Part shown: positions 56,000 through 64,000 of the stretch, piece after piece
How positions within the stretch are numbered: the first letter of the stretch is position 1
Layout: each line of letters opens with the position of its first letter
Source: Cyanobacterium stanieri PCC 7202
GTDB lineage: Bacteria; Cyanobacteriota; Cyanobacteriia; Cyanobacteriales; Cyanobacteriaceae
Assembly: GCA_000317655.1 (NCBI GenBank)
Contig: CP003940.1
Span: 2,675,547 to 2,739,546 of the forward strand
Reading direction: 5' to 3'
Length of the DNA stretch: 64,000 nucleotides
Notes under the pieces: generated by a model
The model's input: the letters and a program-made list of their open reading frames with translations, nothing else
The model's database searches: none
Told to the model about the DNA's origin: nothing
Position numbers and translations under genes: made by a program

Positions 56000-58294
56000 T
56001 TAATTTTTTGAGTTTTTAAAAAAATTAAAAACTGGACAAGGTGACATACTACTTAAACTATCTATATCTTGATTATCTTGAAAAAATGACCATATATAGG
56101 GGGCTTTTTTTTCGGTTGCCATCCAAAGCAGTCTTTTTGCCCTCGTCATCGCAACATATAAGAGACGATATTCTTCATATTCCTTCAGTTTTTTTGCCTC
56201 TTCCCATGCCTCATCGATGGATAAATATTGAGTAATTTTATCGGCTAATTTTTCTTGATGAATTAAATATCTTAACTGTCCTCTGGCGACTTCTGGCAAG
56301 TTAAATTCTCCTAAAAATTGCACATTTTTCGGTACATAAGAACTACCGGGGATATTATTTTCATTAATAAACGGCAAGAAAACATAATCCCAATCTAAAC
56401 CCTTGGATTTGTGCATTGTCATGATAGTAACTTGTCCGCATCGGGTATAAATATTTTCGGGATTATCGTCATCATCTTCAAAGGTTTCTATTACTTCAAA
56501 TCTTTCGGAATTAATTAATTCTTGAAGGGAGCTAATAATGGTTTTTAAGGAACTACGTCCAATAATTTGTCTATCTATTCTTTCACTTAGTTTATGGGTG
56601 GTGGCCAGTTCTCCTTGGTTATAACGAAGTGCCATGGCAAGATAGGGTATTAGTTGATAGTGTACTAATTCTGTTTTGGCTTGTAATAATTCGATGACCA
56701 CTTTTCTAGTGTGAAAAGCATTATCAGAATATTCATTTTCTTCTAATATTGTGGGATATAAAAATTTTTCTGGATTATTAATATTAATGGAGGTGATGGG
56801 AATATCTATTAGTTCTCTTTTGTGGAGGATTTGTAAGGCATTATGGAAGTATTCGGGGGAATGGGGGCGGTCTATAAATTGTAGTAGCTGTAAAATTTCT
56901 TGGGGTAATTCCGAGGCGGTGCTATTTTCATCAATTAAGGTTACATTAATGCCGTAATTTTCTTGGAGATATTGGAGATTATCATTGATAAATTTACCTT
57001 GACTTTTTTCCCTAACTAATATAGCTAAATTATGATTTTTTTGATGTTCTTCTTCTGCGAAAATAAGTTCAATTTTTTTACCAATAGCCTCTACTGTTTT
57101 GTAAATATGTTCAAATATATGTAGTTCTAATCCTTTCTCGAATGGAGCAGGATTGACATTTTTTTGAGTTACAGGTTGAATATATTGCTGTCTAAATGGC
57201 AGATGTATTTTATCGTTATTTTTAGATTTTTTTAGGGCTTGATGATTAACAAAATCAAGGGTTTGATTTGCTGTATCGATAATAACTTGGGTACTTCTTC
57301 CTGCTTGGGCGATGGTGGCAAGACAATTTTTTTGGGAACAAAGGTTACAAAACCAGTTAAAATAAACGGGGTCAGCAGGGGTAAAGGTGGAGTTTATAGC
57401 TTGGTTTGGATCTCCGACTCTGACTAGATTTGCCTCTAGGTGGGGTTTTTCGTCGTCTTTGGCAAGAATTTCTAGTAATTCAACCTGTAGAGGGCTAGAA
57501 TCTTGGGCTTCGTCTTCAAATACGGCATGGATTTGTTGTTGCCATATTTTCCTTGCTTCGTTGTTTTGTAATACTTTCAGTGCCCCTAATATCATATCGT
57601 CATAATCGATAAAGTTATTTTCGATCATTAGATTTTGATAGTTTTTATATAGTCCAGAGGCGATCGCCATTATTTGGTAATCATCACGGGTATAATCAAT
57701 ATAATGGGCAAGACTTTGGGGAGTTTTACCAGAACATTTTGCCTCTTTAATCACCGTACGAGCCAAATTAGGCAACAATTCACTGCGGATAATGCTTTCT
57801 CGGCGCATTTTTTCCGACTCTTCCCCCCCAAAACCCTGTCTTCCTTCCACCAAAACCTCAAAAAGATGGGGATTTTCATCAATCCACTGATTTACAGTGT
57901 GTTTAATCAAACGGTGATTACTATTGGGAGAAACTAAATTACTCTGGTTCAAATTTAGTTGGGATAACTCAGGATATTGACTGGCAATATTTAACGCCAA
58001 GCCGTGGATAGTTTGTACCGAAAAACCAATGGGGGGCAAACCCAAATAAGCCAAATTCTTTTCTACTTTTTGTTTAATACTAGCAGTAGCAGAACGGGTA
58101 TAGGTAACAATAATTAATTGACGACGTAGGTTAAGTTTTTCTCTGGCAATGGTTGCCGCCGCCGCCACCGCCAAACTGTGGGATTTTCCAGCACCCGGTA
58201 CTGCCGAAACCGCCATTTCTCCTTGTTGCCAACGCCCCAAAATATCTTGCCCTGGGCGTAGCTGTTTGATTAAGTTTTCTAATGGTTGCTCCAT
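56000..58294 (-). CDS. UvrD/Rep-like superfamily 1 DNA helicase
   Basis: 764 aa. Walker A is AVPGAGKSHSLAVAAA (about residues 31-46), DEAQDSSPLQ (about 264) is the Walker B/DExx motif, and motif VI-type residues lie in RLLYVAMTRAKRLLWMA (about 715). TMHKSKGLDWDYVFLP (about 636) is motif V. The size and order match a compact UvrD/PcrA-like helicase seen in cyanobacteria. No RecB nuclease or Fe-S domain is visible. Role in DNA repair is presumed. Confidence 0.88.
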   Translation of the reverse strand: MEQPLENLIKQLRPGQDILGRWQQGEMAVSAVPGAGKSHSLAVAAAATIAREKLNLRRQLIIVTYTRSATASIKQKVEKNLAYLGLPPIGFSVQTIHGLALNIASQYPELSQLNLNQSNLVSPNSNHRLIKHTVNQWIDENPHLFEVLVEGRQGFGGEESEKMRRESIIRSELLPNLARTVIKEAKCSGKTPQSLAHYIDYTRDDYQIMAIASGLYKNYQNLMIENNFIDYDDMILGALKVLQNNEARKIWQQQIHAVFEDEAQDSSPLQVELLEILAKDDEKPHLEANLVRVGDPNQAINSTFTPADPVYFNWFCNLCSQKNCLATIAQAGRSTQVIIDTANQTLDFVNHQALKKSKNNDKIHLPFRQQYIQPVTQKNVNPAPFEKGLELHIFEHIYKTVEAIGKKIELIFAEEEHQKNHNLAILVREKSQGKFINDNLQYLQENYGINVTLIDENSTASELPQEILQLLQFIDRPHSPEYFHNALQILHKRELIDIPITSININNPEKFLYPTILEENEYSDNAFHTRKVVIELLQAKTELVHYQLIPYLAMALRYNQGELATTHKLSERIDRQIIGRSSLKTIISSLQELINSERFEVIETFEDDDDNPENIYTRCGQVTIMTMHKSKGLDWDYVFLPFINENNIPGSSYVPKNVQFLGEFNLPEVARGQLRYLIHQEKLADKITQYLSIDEAWEEAKKLKEYEEYRLLYVAMTRAKRLLWMATEKKAPYIWSFFQDNQDIDSLSSMSPCPVFNFFKNSKN

Positions 58295-58430
58295 AAACTC
58301 CTGAGAAATGTTCCCCTAACAATTATGATAACCTCAATATATAATGAGGTTTCAGGTTGCAGTTTTTATTTCTCCCAATAAAAGAAAAAACAATAATTAT
58401 CAACTATCAATTATCCCCATTTATTTATCT

Positions 58431-58721
58431 ATGACTATTGAAAACCTATTTGCTATTTCTTTGTTTCCCTACCTTGCTTTTTTGTGGTTTCTCACCAAAT
58501 CGGGAAAAACCCCTAAGTTAGCATTAAGAGGTTTTTACGTTCTATTGATTTTTGTTTTTATTACCATACCTGCAGGTATCTATGCCAAAATTCACTACGG
58601 CACTTCTTTGGCAAATGTAGATTGGTTACATGGAGGGGCAGAATTTTTTTTAACTTTATCTAATATTTTGGTAGTATTGGGGTTTCGTCAGGCGGTTATG
58701 GAAAAGGAAGCGGAAAAGTAG
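58431..58721 (+). CDS. DUF3593 membrane protein
   Basis: 96 aa from ATG 58431; the longer frame upstream encodes no better start. Three hydrophobic segments: LFAISLFPYLAFLWFLT, FYVLLIFVFITIPAGIYA, and LHGGAEFFLTLSNILVVLGF. The pattern matches DUF3593, present in cyanobacteria and plastids. Function unknown. Convergent with the GDT1-like gene. Confidence 0.85.
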   Translation: MTIENLFAISLFPYLAFLWFLTKSGKTPKLALRGFYVLLIFVFITIPAGIYAKIHYGTSLANVDWLHGGAEFFLTLSNILVVLGFRQAVMEKEAEK

Positions 58722-58737
58722 AATCGTTTTGAGCTAC

Positions 58738-59088
58738 TCAAAAGGTTAAAACATCCATAATTAATGTTCCTGCTACCAATAACAATAGTAAGGAAAGGGA
58801 TAAATCAAGGATTTTGGGAGTTAATCTTTTTGATAACCAGTAACCTAATAATACCCCCACCAAACTGGTGGCAATCAAAGCCAAAGCGGCACCGATAAAC
58901 ACAATCCATGGTGAGGTGGATTGGGCTGATAATAGTAGGGTGGCTAACTGGGTTTTGTCTCCCATTTCGGCGAATAAGATGGTTAGGAAAGTGGAACTAA
59001 AAACTCCCCAAAAGCTCCATTTTTGAATTTTTTTCTTTTCGGCAATGGCTTCTAGTTCTTTTATTTCCTGTTCTATTTCTGATGGCAT
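58738..59088 (-). CDS. GDT1/TMEM165 family cation transporter, half-size
   Basis: 116 aa with one copy of the family motif, E-x-G-D-K-T (AEMGDKTQLATLLLSA, about residues 41-56). Three helices are seen. Full-size GDT1 proteins (about 200 aa) have two such motifs and carry Mn2+ or Ca2+; half-size ones are expected to work as dimers, often as adjacent pairs. No second half lies next to this gene. The N-terminus is a charged coil. Confidence 0.8.
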   Translation of the reverse strand: MPSEIEQEIKELEAIAEKKKIQKWSFWGVFSSTFLTILFAEMGDKTQLATLLLSAQSTSPWIVFIGAALALIATSLVGVLLGYWLSKRLTPKILDLSLSLLLLLVAGTLIMDVLTF

Positions 59089-59167
59089 TAATTTAGAAAG
59101 TTTTGATTATTGATCTAATATTGACATTATCATAATTTTTTCATAATTTTTGTTTTGGCATTGACCA

Positions 59168-59710
59168 TTAATCAAACTGAAAGTAGTACATGAGATGATA
59201 GGCAAAGTCAGCAGACAGAGATAGTCTTTTTTGTAGGTTGGGTAAATTGTGATATTGTCCTGCTTCTTCTCTATTTTTGATGATACTCACAGCCAAATGA
59301 TGTTCTAGGTTAGGAATAGATTGTAGTTGTTCGAGGGTGGCTGTATTGGGGTTTATCTTTGGGGGTGCGTGAAAGCTATTTTGATCATAGTAGGAAAAAT
59401 TGAGGATGGGTTGCCAAAAGGCGATTTTACTTACGGAAATACCCAAAGCGGCGGCTAAGTCTTCTATACATAGTAGTTGAATACCCGAATTATTCATTTC
59501 TACTAGGGTTCGGGCTTGGGTGATGGAAATGCCGGGCAGTCTTAGCCAATCATCCACACTGGCTTGGTTAACGTCTATTTTGATTCCTAGTTTTGCCCCG
59601 ACTATAATTTCGCTCATACTCTGGAAACGATAGTAAGGACTTTTTTCTATTTTACGGGCGATCGCCCTTTCCCGTAGATTTAATTTGATCATCTCAATAT
59701 TTTGTTGCAA
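59168..59710 (-). CDS. helix-hairpin-helix (ComEA-like) protein
   Basis: 180 aa. Two helix-hairpin-helix units: VNQASVDDWLRLPGISITQARTLVEMNNSG (about 50-80) and INPNTATLEQLQSIPNLEHHLAVSIIKNREEAG (about 115-147). No signal peptide or membrane segment, unlike the competence receptor ComEA, so it probably acts in the cytoplasm on DNA. The N-terminal 45 residues are basic. Confidence 0.85.
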   Translation of the reverse strand: MQQNIEMIKLNLRERAIARKIEKSPYYRFQSMSEIIVGAKLGIKIDVNQASVDDWLRLPGISITQARTLVEMNNSGIQLLCIEDLAAALGISVSKIAFWQPILNFSYYDQNSFHAPPKINPNTATLEQLQSIPNLEHHLAVSIIKNREEAGQYHNLPNLQKRLSLSADFAYHLMYYFQFD

Positions 59711-59808
59711 ATTATTACGAAATCGTGCCAGAGTGCCGATATTAGTGCAAATTAAATAATAATTTAGCTTAATCTTATCAATTTTTATTGTACAAAAGGA
59801 GTTTTTTT

Positions 59809-59904
59809 ATGCCTATTTCAGATACTCAAGTTTTTGTAGCTCTAGCCATTGCATTAGTACCTGCGATTCTTGCTTTCCGTCTATCTACCGAATTATATAA
59901 ATAA
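59809..59904 (+). CDS. psaM: photosystem I subunit XII, PsaM
   Basis: 31 aa: [20 protein letters not shown] followed by [11 protein letters not shown]. This matches PsaM in length and in its single transmembrane helix and the conserved FRLSTELYK end. PsaM sits at the trimer interface of cyanobacterial photosystem I in the thylakoid. AAGGAG (59796-59801) lies 7 nt before the ATG, and a strong terminator follows, so it is a monocistronic gene. Too short for usual ORF thresholds. Confidence 0.95.
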   Translation: MPISDTQVFVALAIALVPAILAFRLSTELYK

Positions 59905-59911
59905 TTTTTCA

Positions 59912-59941
59912 CCCCACCTCATCCCATAGGGTGGGGTTTTT
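59912..59941 (+). terminator. psaM terminator
   Basis: CCCCACC (59912-59918) pairs with GGTGGGG (59930-59936), then five T. It starts 8 bp after the psaM stop. Confidence 0.92.
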
Positions 59942-59950
59942 CGCAATGTC

Positions 59951-60697
59951 CTACTTGTTATTTTGGGGAAAATGGTTGATTTGTGCCATACCATAAAAAA
60001 CCAATTGCTTATCCTTGACCAAAAATTTATCCACCGTCAAATTAGTACCATCAAGGACAAAGTTTTCGAGATTAAGTAAATTATTAACATGATTAATCAA
60101 TTCCCTCGCCAAATTTTGTGACTTTTCATCTCCCATATATTCAGCATTGGTAAATTGTATCTTGGTGCGTCCCTGTAATTCCATCTCAGACTTGATCATC
60201 ACAGGAATCACTTCACCATTTTTTCCTAACCTAATTTCTGAAGAAAGATTAAAAGTGCGATCGGGGTTAATATCAATATTAGTGTTCTGGAAAAATAAAT
60301 TTTTGCCCTGATAAGTTAGTCTTTGTAACTTTTCAATGATAAATGGAGTATTAAACGAAGCAGTCAAATCATCTTCACTCAACACTACTCGCATAATAGC
60401 TTCAATGGATTCGGTCAACTCCACCTTGCCCTGAAATACAGAGCCGAAGTCGATGGCAACCTCCTGTAAATATAAATCCATGGCTTCTAAACGTAAGCCA
60501 TTGTACATCAACATACCTTGCCCCACAAACTCAAAACCATCCATCTTACCTTGAAATAGTTTGGCAATGGGTTCGGCTTTTATATTGATTTTTAGATTTT
60601 CTGTTTTCTTAAACAAAGATGCGATCGCACTTGTTACAGTACTACTAAGAATCTGATCTCCGCTTTTCTCTAATAGACTTAGACCACCAAATAACAT
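59951..60697 (-). CDS. DUF2993 (LmeA-like) protein
   Basis: 248 aa. A repeated strand-rich pattern with LFQGKMDGFEFVGQGMLMYNGLRLEAMDLYLQEVAIDFGSVFQGKVEL is the DUF2993 signature. Members bind phospholipids at the membrane or cell envelope. The N-terminus has only a weak hydrophobic stretch. Not otherwise characterised here. Confidence 0.8.
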   Translation of the reverse strand: MLFGGLSLLEKSGDQILSSTVTSAIASLFKKTENLKINIKAEPIAKLFQGKMDGFEFVGQGMLMYNGLRLEAMDLYLQEVAIDFGSVFQGKVELTESIEAIMRVVLSEDDLTASFNTPFIIEKLQRLTYQGKNLFFQNTNIDINPDRTFNLSSEIRLGKNGEVIPVMIKSEMELQGRTKIQFTNAEYMGDEKSQNLARELINHVNNLLNLENFVLDGTNLTVDKFLVKDKQLVFYGMAQINHFPQNNK

Positions 60698-60792
60698 TTA
60701 TATACTGCCATTCCAAACTAACGTTACAATTTGTATCATAACATTAAGTTTTGTTAACAAGTGTAGTAAATTTATCACTATGCCCAGAGAGA

Positions 60793-61629
60793 TTACCGCC
60801 CAAAGCAAAAAAATAACAGTAAACCAGCTAAAACTACCACCAAAATCCCCGCCAAACTAGCCAAGGGCTTTCCCTTCTCACCACATAACCAAGGGTTAAC
60901 CCCATCATCATATTCATACAAATCAAGGGTATCCAGAGTAGCCAGACTCAGCACCCAGCCCCCATGAATACCCACCGCAAGGGCAATACTACCATCTTGC
61001 AAATATACCGAATAAAACAACACCATCCCCATCAAAAATAAACCGGGTAACTGAGGAATAGTATCCTTTCTTTCCCATAACAGATGAAGTAAAGCAAATA
61101 CCCCGCTAGAAATAATTGCCGTTGTCCAGAGACGATAATCTTCCATCAAAAAATTTACAAACAAGCCCCGAAAAATAAGTTCTTCCACCGCAGCGACAAG
61201 GAAGCTAACCAAAAATAAAAGGGGAATAGTTTTTACTATGGCGTAAAAAAAGTCAGGGGGTTTTTTCCACTTCAACCATCCAAGGAAAAATATCGACAAA
61301 TCTGTAAATACGATAGTAATAATTCCTATTACGTAACCCCATAGGATAAAATTAAGAGTGCTAGCCCTAAAAATCAAAGTTATTTGATGCAAATCCTTCC
61401 CCATCACTCCCCAAGCTAACCAAGGAGCGATGAGGTAAAGAGATGCAATTAGTGTTAGTTTTTGAGAGTTTGATATTGGGGCGGCAGGGTGCCACTGAAT
61501 TAACCTTGTAAGAGGAAATGCAATCGGCAACCAAACAACGCCCCATATTATCAAAAACAAAATAACTTTAATAATGCCATTGCTATTGATGAGGGTGGAG
61601 GTTATTGGATTGCTTTCCAAATCAATCAT
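60793..61629 (-). CDS. CPBP intramembrane glutamic protease
   Basis: 278 aa from ATG 61629; an upstream ATG at 61665 adds 12 residues. Seven to eight hydrophobic helices. The catalytic EExxxR is in VAAVEELIFRGLFVNFLM (about 165-180), with later H in FALLHLLWERKD and H in VGIHGGW. This is the CAAX protease/bacteriocin-processing (Abi) family. Substrate unknown. Confidence 0.85.
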   Translation of the reverse strand: MIDLESNPITSTLINSNGIIKVILFLIIWGVVWLPIAFPLTRLIQWHPAAPISNSQKLTLIASLYLIAPWLAWGVMGKDLHQITLIFRASTLNFILWGYVIGIITIVFTDLSIFFLGWLKWKKPPDFFYAIVKTIPLLFLVSFLVAAVEELIFRGLFVNFLMEDYRLWTTAIISSGVFALLHLLWERKDTIPQLPGLFLMGMVLFYSVYLQDGSIALAVGIHGGWVLSLATLDTLDLYEYDDGVNPWLCGEKGKPLASLAGILVVVLAGLLLFFCFGR

Positions 61630-61710
61630 TATTGTGTCCTTGACAAGGTTAAAGAGAAGAAACAATTATCTGTTTTTTTGTGGTAAATTCGAGTAGATAA
61701 ATAGATGATT

Positions 61711-62109
61711 TTAGTTATCATCATCCATATCAAAATCGTCCCCTTCTCCCACTTGTTTAAGATGAATATGTTTATAACCTAGCTTAATTTCAAATTCATC
61801 GCCCGGTTTTAAACCCATTTTTTGAGTATAACTAGAACCAATAACGATCTGACCATTTTTATGAACGCTCACACGAAAAGTTGCTTCTCTTCCTCTTCCA
61901 TCTTTAGTCCTTTCAGGATCCAACGGAACTCCTTTTGCTGATAAAACAGCGTCATAAAAATCAGTTAAATTAACTCTAACTTTACCATTTTTTGCTTCGG
62001 TATAGTAGCCACAACGTCTTGCTCTTTCACGACGGGGAACATCAGATAATTCTTTTACTTTCTGTAACAGCTCTTTCCCTGATAAAGGTGTAGTTGCTAC
62101 TTCTGTCAT
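61711..62109 (-). CDS. cyAbrB-type transcriptional regulator
   Basis: 132 aa from ATG 62109 (MTEVATTPLSGKELLQKVKEL); an upstream frame start is at 62124. The C-terminal AbrB-like domain contains RVSVHKNGQIVIGSSYTQKMGLKPGDEFEIKLGYKHIHL (about 83-121). The N-terminal part RRERARRCGYYTEAKNGKVRVNLTDFYDAVLSAKG is cyanobacteria-specific. cyAbrB proteins control carbon and nitrogen genes. cyAbrB1 or cyAbrB2 cannot be separated by eye. Confidence 0.9.
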   Translation of the reverse strand: MTEVATTPLSGKELLQKVKELSDVPRRERARRCGYYTEAKNGKVRVNLTDFYDAVLSAKGVPLDPERTKDGRGREATFRVSVHKNGQIVIGSSYTQKMGLKPGDEFEIKLGYKHIHLKQVGEGDDFDMDDDN

Positions 62110-62124
62110 ATATTTTTTCCTCAT

Positions 62125-62426
62125 TTGTTATTTGTTCTTTATAGTATTTATCATAACAAAAATATGTCATTAAATCACTATTTTTTACTTTTTTTTTAGT
62201 GACTTATTAATATTTTCTCTAAGGAAGTTACCTTTTTCTCAAGATAACGTAAGGCTAAAATACTTATTAATTCTTATTTTTTGGCTTTTTGGGTTATCTC
62301 AGATGCTAAAAAAGAAAAATATGGAGAATTATTGAACTTTTAACAAAAATTAAGATCATTACCCTTGTGAGTTCTAAAATAAAATCGGAGAATAGAAATA
62401 GTAATAGTAATAATTATAGATAAAAG
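62125..62426. other. AT-rich divergent spacer
   Basis: 302 bp between cyAbrB and sdhB. AT-rich with no gene, terminator or repeat recognised. Promoters of both genes must lie here. Confidence 0.5.
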
Positions 62427-63413
62427 ATGAAAGTTACTTTTAAAATTCTCCGTCAAAATCATAATTTAGATCCTTATTTTCAGAGTTACACCCTAGAGGT
62501 AAACCAAAAAAACACTATTCTTGAATGTCTAAACAGAATTAAGTGGGAAATCGATGGTAGCCTTACCTTTCGCAAAAACTGTCGCAACACAATTTGTGGC
62601 AGTTGCGGGATGAAAATTAATGGTCGATCTGCTTTGGCTTGTAAAGAAAATGTAGGGCAAGAATTAAGCAAAATTTCCCCCACACAAGATGAAAAAAACC
62701 CTCAAATAATCATTTCTCCGTTAAATAATATGCCCGTGATCAAGGATTTAGTAGTTAATATGAATGGCTTTTGGAATGATTTAGAAAAAATTGAACCCTA
62801 CGTAAGTACAAAGGCAAGAAATATTCCTGAAAAAGAGTTTTTACAAAGTCCAGAAGAGAGAAAATTGTTGGAACAAACGGGCAATTGTATCCTCTGTGGT
62901 GCTTGTTACTCTGAATGTAATGCAAAAGAGGTTAATGATCATTTTACAGGTCCCCATGCTTTGGCAAAAGCCTATCGAATGATCGATGATTCTCGGGATG
63001 ATTATCCAGCAGAAAGATTAACCAAATATAATGATATTGAATCGGGGGTGTGGGGTTGTACTCGTTGTTATTTGTGTAATGAGGTATGCCCCATGGATGT
63101 GGCACCTTTGGATCAGATTACTAAGATTAAGGGAAAAATTCTGGATAGGGAATCTCGTAATAGTAGTACCCCCGTACGTCATCGTAAGGTGTTGGTGGAT
63201 TTGGTGAAGGCTGGGGGTTGGGTAGATGAGCGTAAGTTTGCGGTGATGGTGGTGGGCAATTATTTACGAGATTTGAGGGGTTTATTGAGTTTGGCCCCGG
63301 TGGGTTTAAAGGTTTTGGCGGCAGGAAAGTTCCCTTTTTCTTTTGAGGCTTCTGAAGGGGTGGAGGAAGTGCGATCGCTCATAAACAGTATTCAATCTGT
63401 TACACAACGATAA
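62427..63413 (+). CDS. sdhB: succinate dehydrogenase/fumarate reductase iron-sulfur subunit
   Basis: 328 aa, longer than the usual 240-260 aa. Plant-type [2Fe-2S] site CRNTICGSCGMKINGRSALAC (about 49-69), [4Fe-4S]/[3Fe-4S] cysteine sets CILCGACYSEC (about 154-164) and CTRCYLCNEVCP (about 212-223). The extra 90 C-terminal residues (SLAPVGLKVLAAGKF...) resemble those of Syn-type cyanobacterial SdhB. It passes electrons from succinate to plastoquinone in the membrane. No flavoprotein gene adjoins it, as usual in cyanobacteria. Confidence 0.93.
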   Translation: MKVTFKILRQNHNLDPYFQSYTLEVNQKNTILECLNRIKWEIDGSLTFRKNCRNTICGSCGMKINGRSALACKENVGQELSKISPTQDEKNPQIIISPLNNMPVIKDLVVNMNGFWNDLEKIEPYVSTKARNIPEKEFLQSPEERKLLEQTGNCILCGACYSECNAKEVNDHFTGPHALAKAYRMIDDSRDDYPAERLTKYNDIESGVWGCTRCYLCNEVCPMDVAPLDQITKIKGKILDRESRNSSTPVRHRKVLVDLVKAGGWVDERKFAVMVVGNYLRDLRGLLSLAPVGLKVLAAGKFPFSFEASEGVEEVRSLINSIQSVTQR

Positions 63414-63481
63414 GATCAATCCTAACCCAAAATAAATGTTATAAAATTTGAGCAGACACAATCATAAAACCAAAATTACCT

Positions 63482-63937
63482 ATGACCACGATATTAAATC
63501 AAGCAGGAGTATCCGCCGATGACTATTGTATTCTTGGTTTAGCCACTTGTTTTGTTCGGGAAGATGGAGAGATTCAAGAAGTAGAAGTAATTGAACCCAT
63601 ACCCTCTGCCTATTGGGAAACCATGCTGAGGGGAGTTGAAACTTCCTATAAATTTGTCTGTGCCAAAACCGTGGGAGACATCCTTGTCAATGACTCATTA
63701 CAAAAGCCCGATGAATTTCCCCCCCAAAGTCAGTTTTGCCATAATTTCACAGAGATGATGTTGGCGGCAACCCGCACCTATAAGAAGAAAGAGGAGGCGC
63801 AGACACATCTACCCCTAGGAGAGAAAAAAGCTGACTTCAACTATTCTTTGAGCAGAAAAAGAATTTTAAATAATATAAAAACTGTCTCCGATGATGATAA
63901 TGTAAAACAACATCCCAATACCCACAAGATTTTATAA
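63482..63937 (+). CDS. conserved cyanobacterial protein of unknown function
   Basis: 151 aa. The first 95 residues (DDYCILGLATCFVREDGEIQEVEVIEPIPSAYWETM...) look like a compact conserved domain; the rest is basic and probably disordered. I do not recognise a named family. It starts 68 bp after sdhB on the same strand and could be co-transcribed. Confidence 0.65.
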   Translation: MTTILNQAGVSADDYCILGLATCFVREDGEIQEVEVIEPIPSAYWETMLRGVETSYKFVCAKTVGDILVNDSLQKPDEFPPQSQFCHNFTEMMLAATRTYKKKEEAQTHLPLGEKKADFNYSLSRKRILNNIKTVSDDDNVKQHPNTHKIL

Positions 63938-64000
63938 TTCTTTGCCATTAAAATTGTTTCTGAGACTGTATTGATTAGTAAGGGGGACATACATTCCCCC

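Overview
This is a low-GC stretch of a cyanobacterial chromosome. The evidence is lineage-restricted genes (psaM, ndhM, a CRR6 assembly factor, a CruP-type flavoprotein, cyAbrB, ComFB, DUF3593, DUF4079, heme oxygenase HO1), frequent GCGATCGC (HIP1) octamers inside genes, and tandem heptamer-like repeats in spacers. The gene set and base composition fit a unicellular strain of the Cyanobacterium/Geminocystis type, but the genus is inference.

Layout. 1-2 kb: 3' end of a quinol-type nitric oxide reductase and an MFS transporter. 2.06-3.53 kb: IS605-family element 1 (tnpB only). 3.9-4.8 kb: a plasmid-type DNA-binding-like protein split by a -1 frameshift on an A7 run. 4.9-12.9 kb: housekeeping block (A-type Fe-S carrier, ComFB, copper P-type ATPase, FHA protein, AMIN-amidase, panB, pgm). 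12.9-21.6 kb: accessory island with MazEF, a Phd/PIN pair, a DUF4160/DUF2442 pair broken by IS605-family element 2, a toxin fragment, a DUF559 nuclease, a large DUF4214 surface protein and a second VapBC-like pair, all among a dispersed G/C-palindromic repeat found in both orientations. 21.6-36 kb: permease, clpC, a dehydrogenase, mltA, a CocE/NonD hydrolase, HO1, aldo/keto reductase, a GNAT, and a surface-glycan cluster (GT2, GtrA, frameshifted FkbM). 36-42.3 kb: the translation/transcription operon rimP-nusA-ylxR-infB, then ndhM. 42.3-64 kb: leuC, IS605-family element 3, cruP/crr6/yidD, a HEAT-repeat protein, thrC, rhodanese, dusB, DUF4079, a Sua5-type protein, an ABC binding lipoprotein, 2-Cys peroxiredoxin, a UvrD-like helicase, psaM, a CPBP protease, cyAbrB and sdhB.

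The most interesting parts are the three tnpB-only IS605-family elements. They share a left-end box and end in TCAA. Elements 1 and 3 share a right-end hairpin whose stem differs by compensatory changes, as expected of a functional RNA. Element 2 interrupts a DUF4160 gene so cleanly that its ends can be inferred, and it carries a divergent ribbon-helix-helix gene plus a perfect palindrome between that gene and tnpB, which looks like a self-regulated nuclease unit. Other notable signals are a conserved roughly 75-nt noncoding element in two unrelated spacers, a vapBC pair bracketed by repeat arrays, and two genes split by frameshifts near poly-A runs.

No rRNA, tRNA or CRISPR array was recognised by eye.
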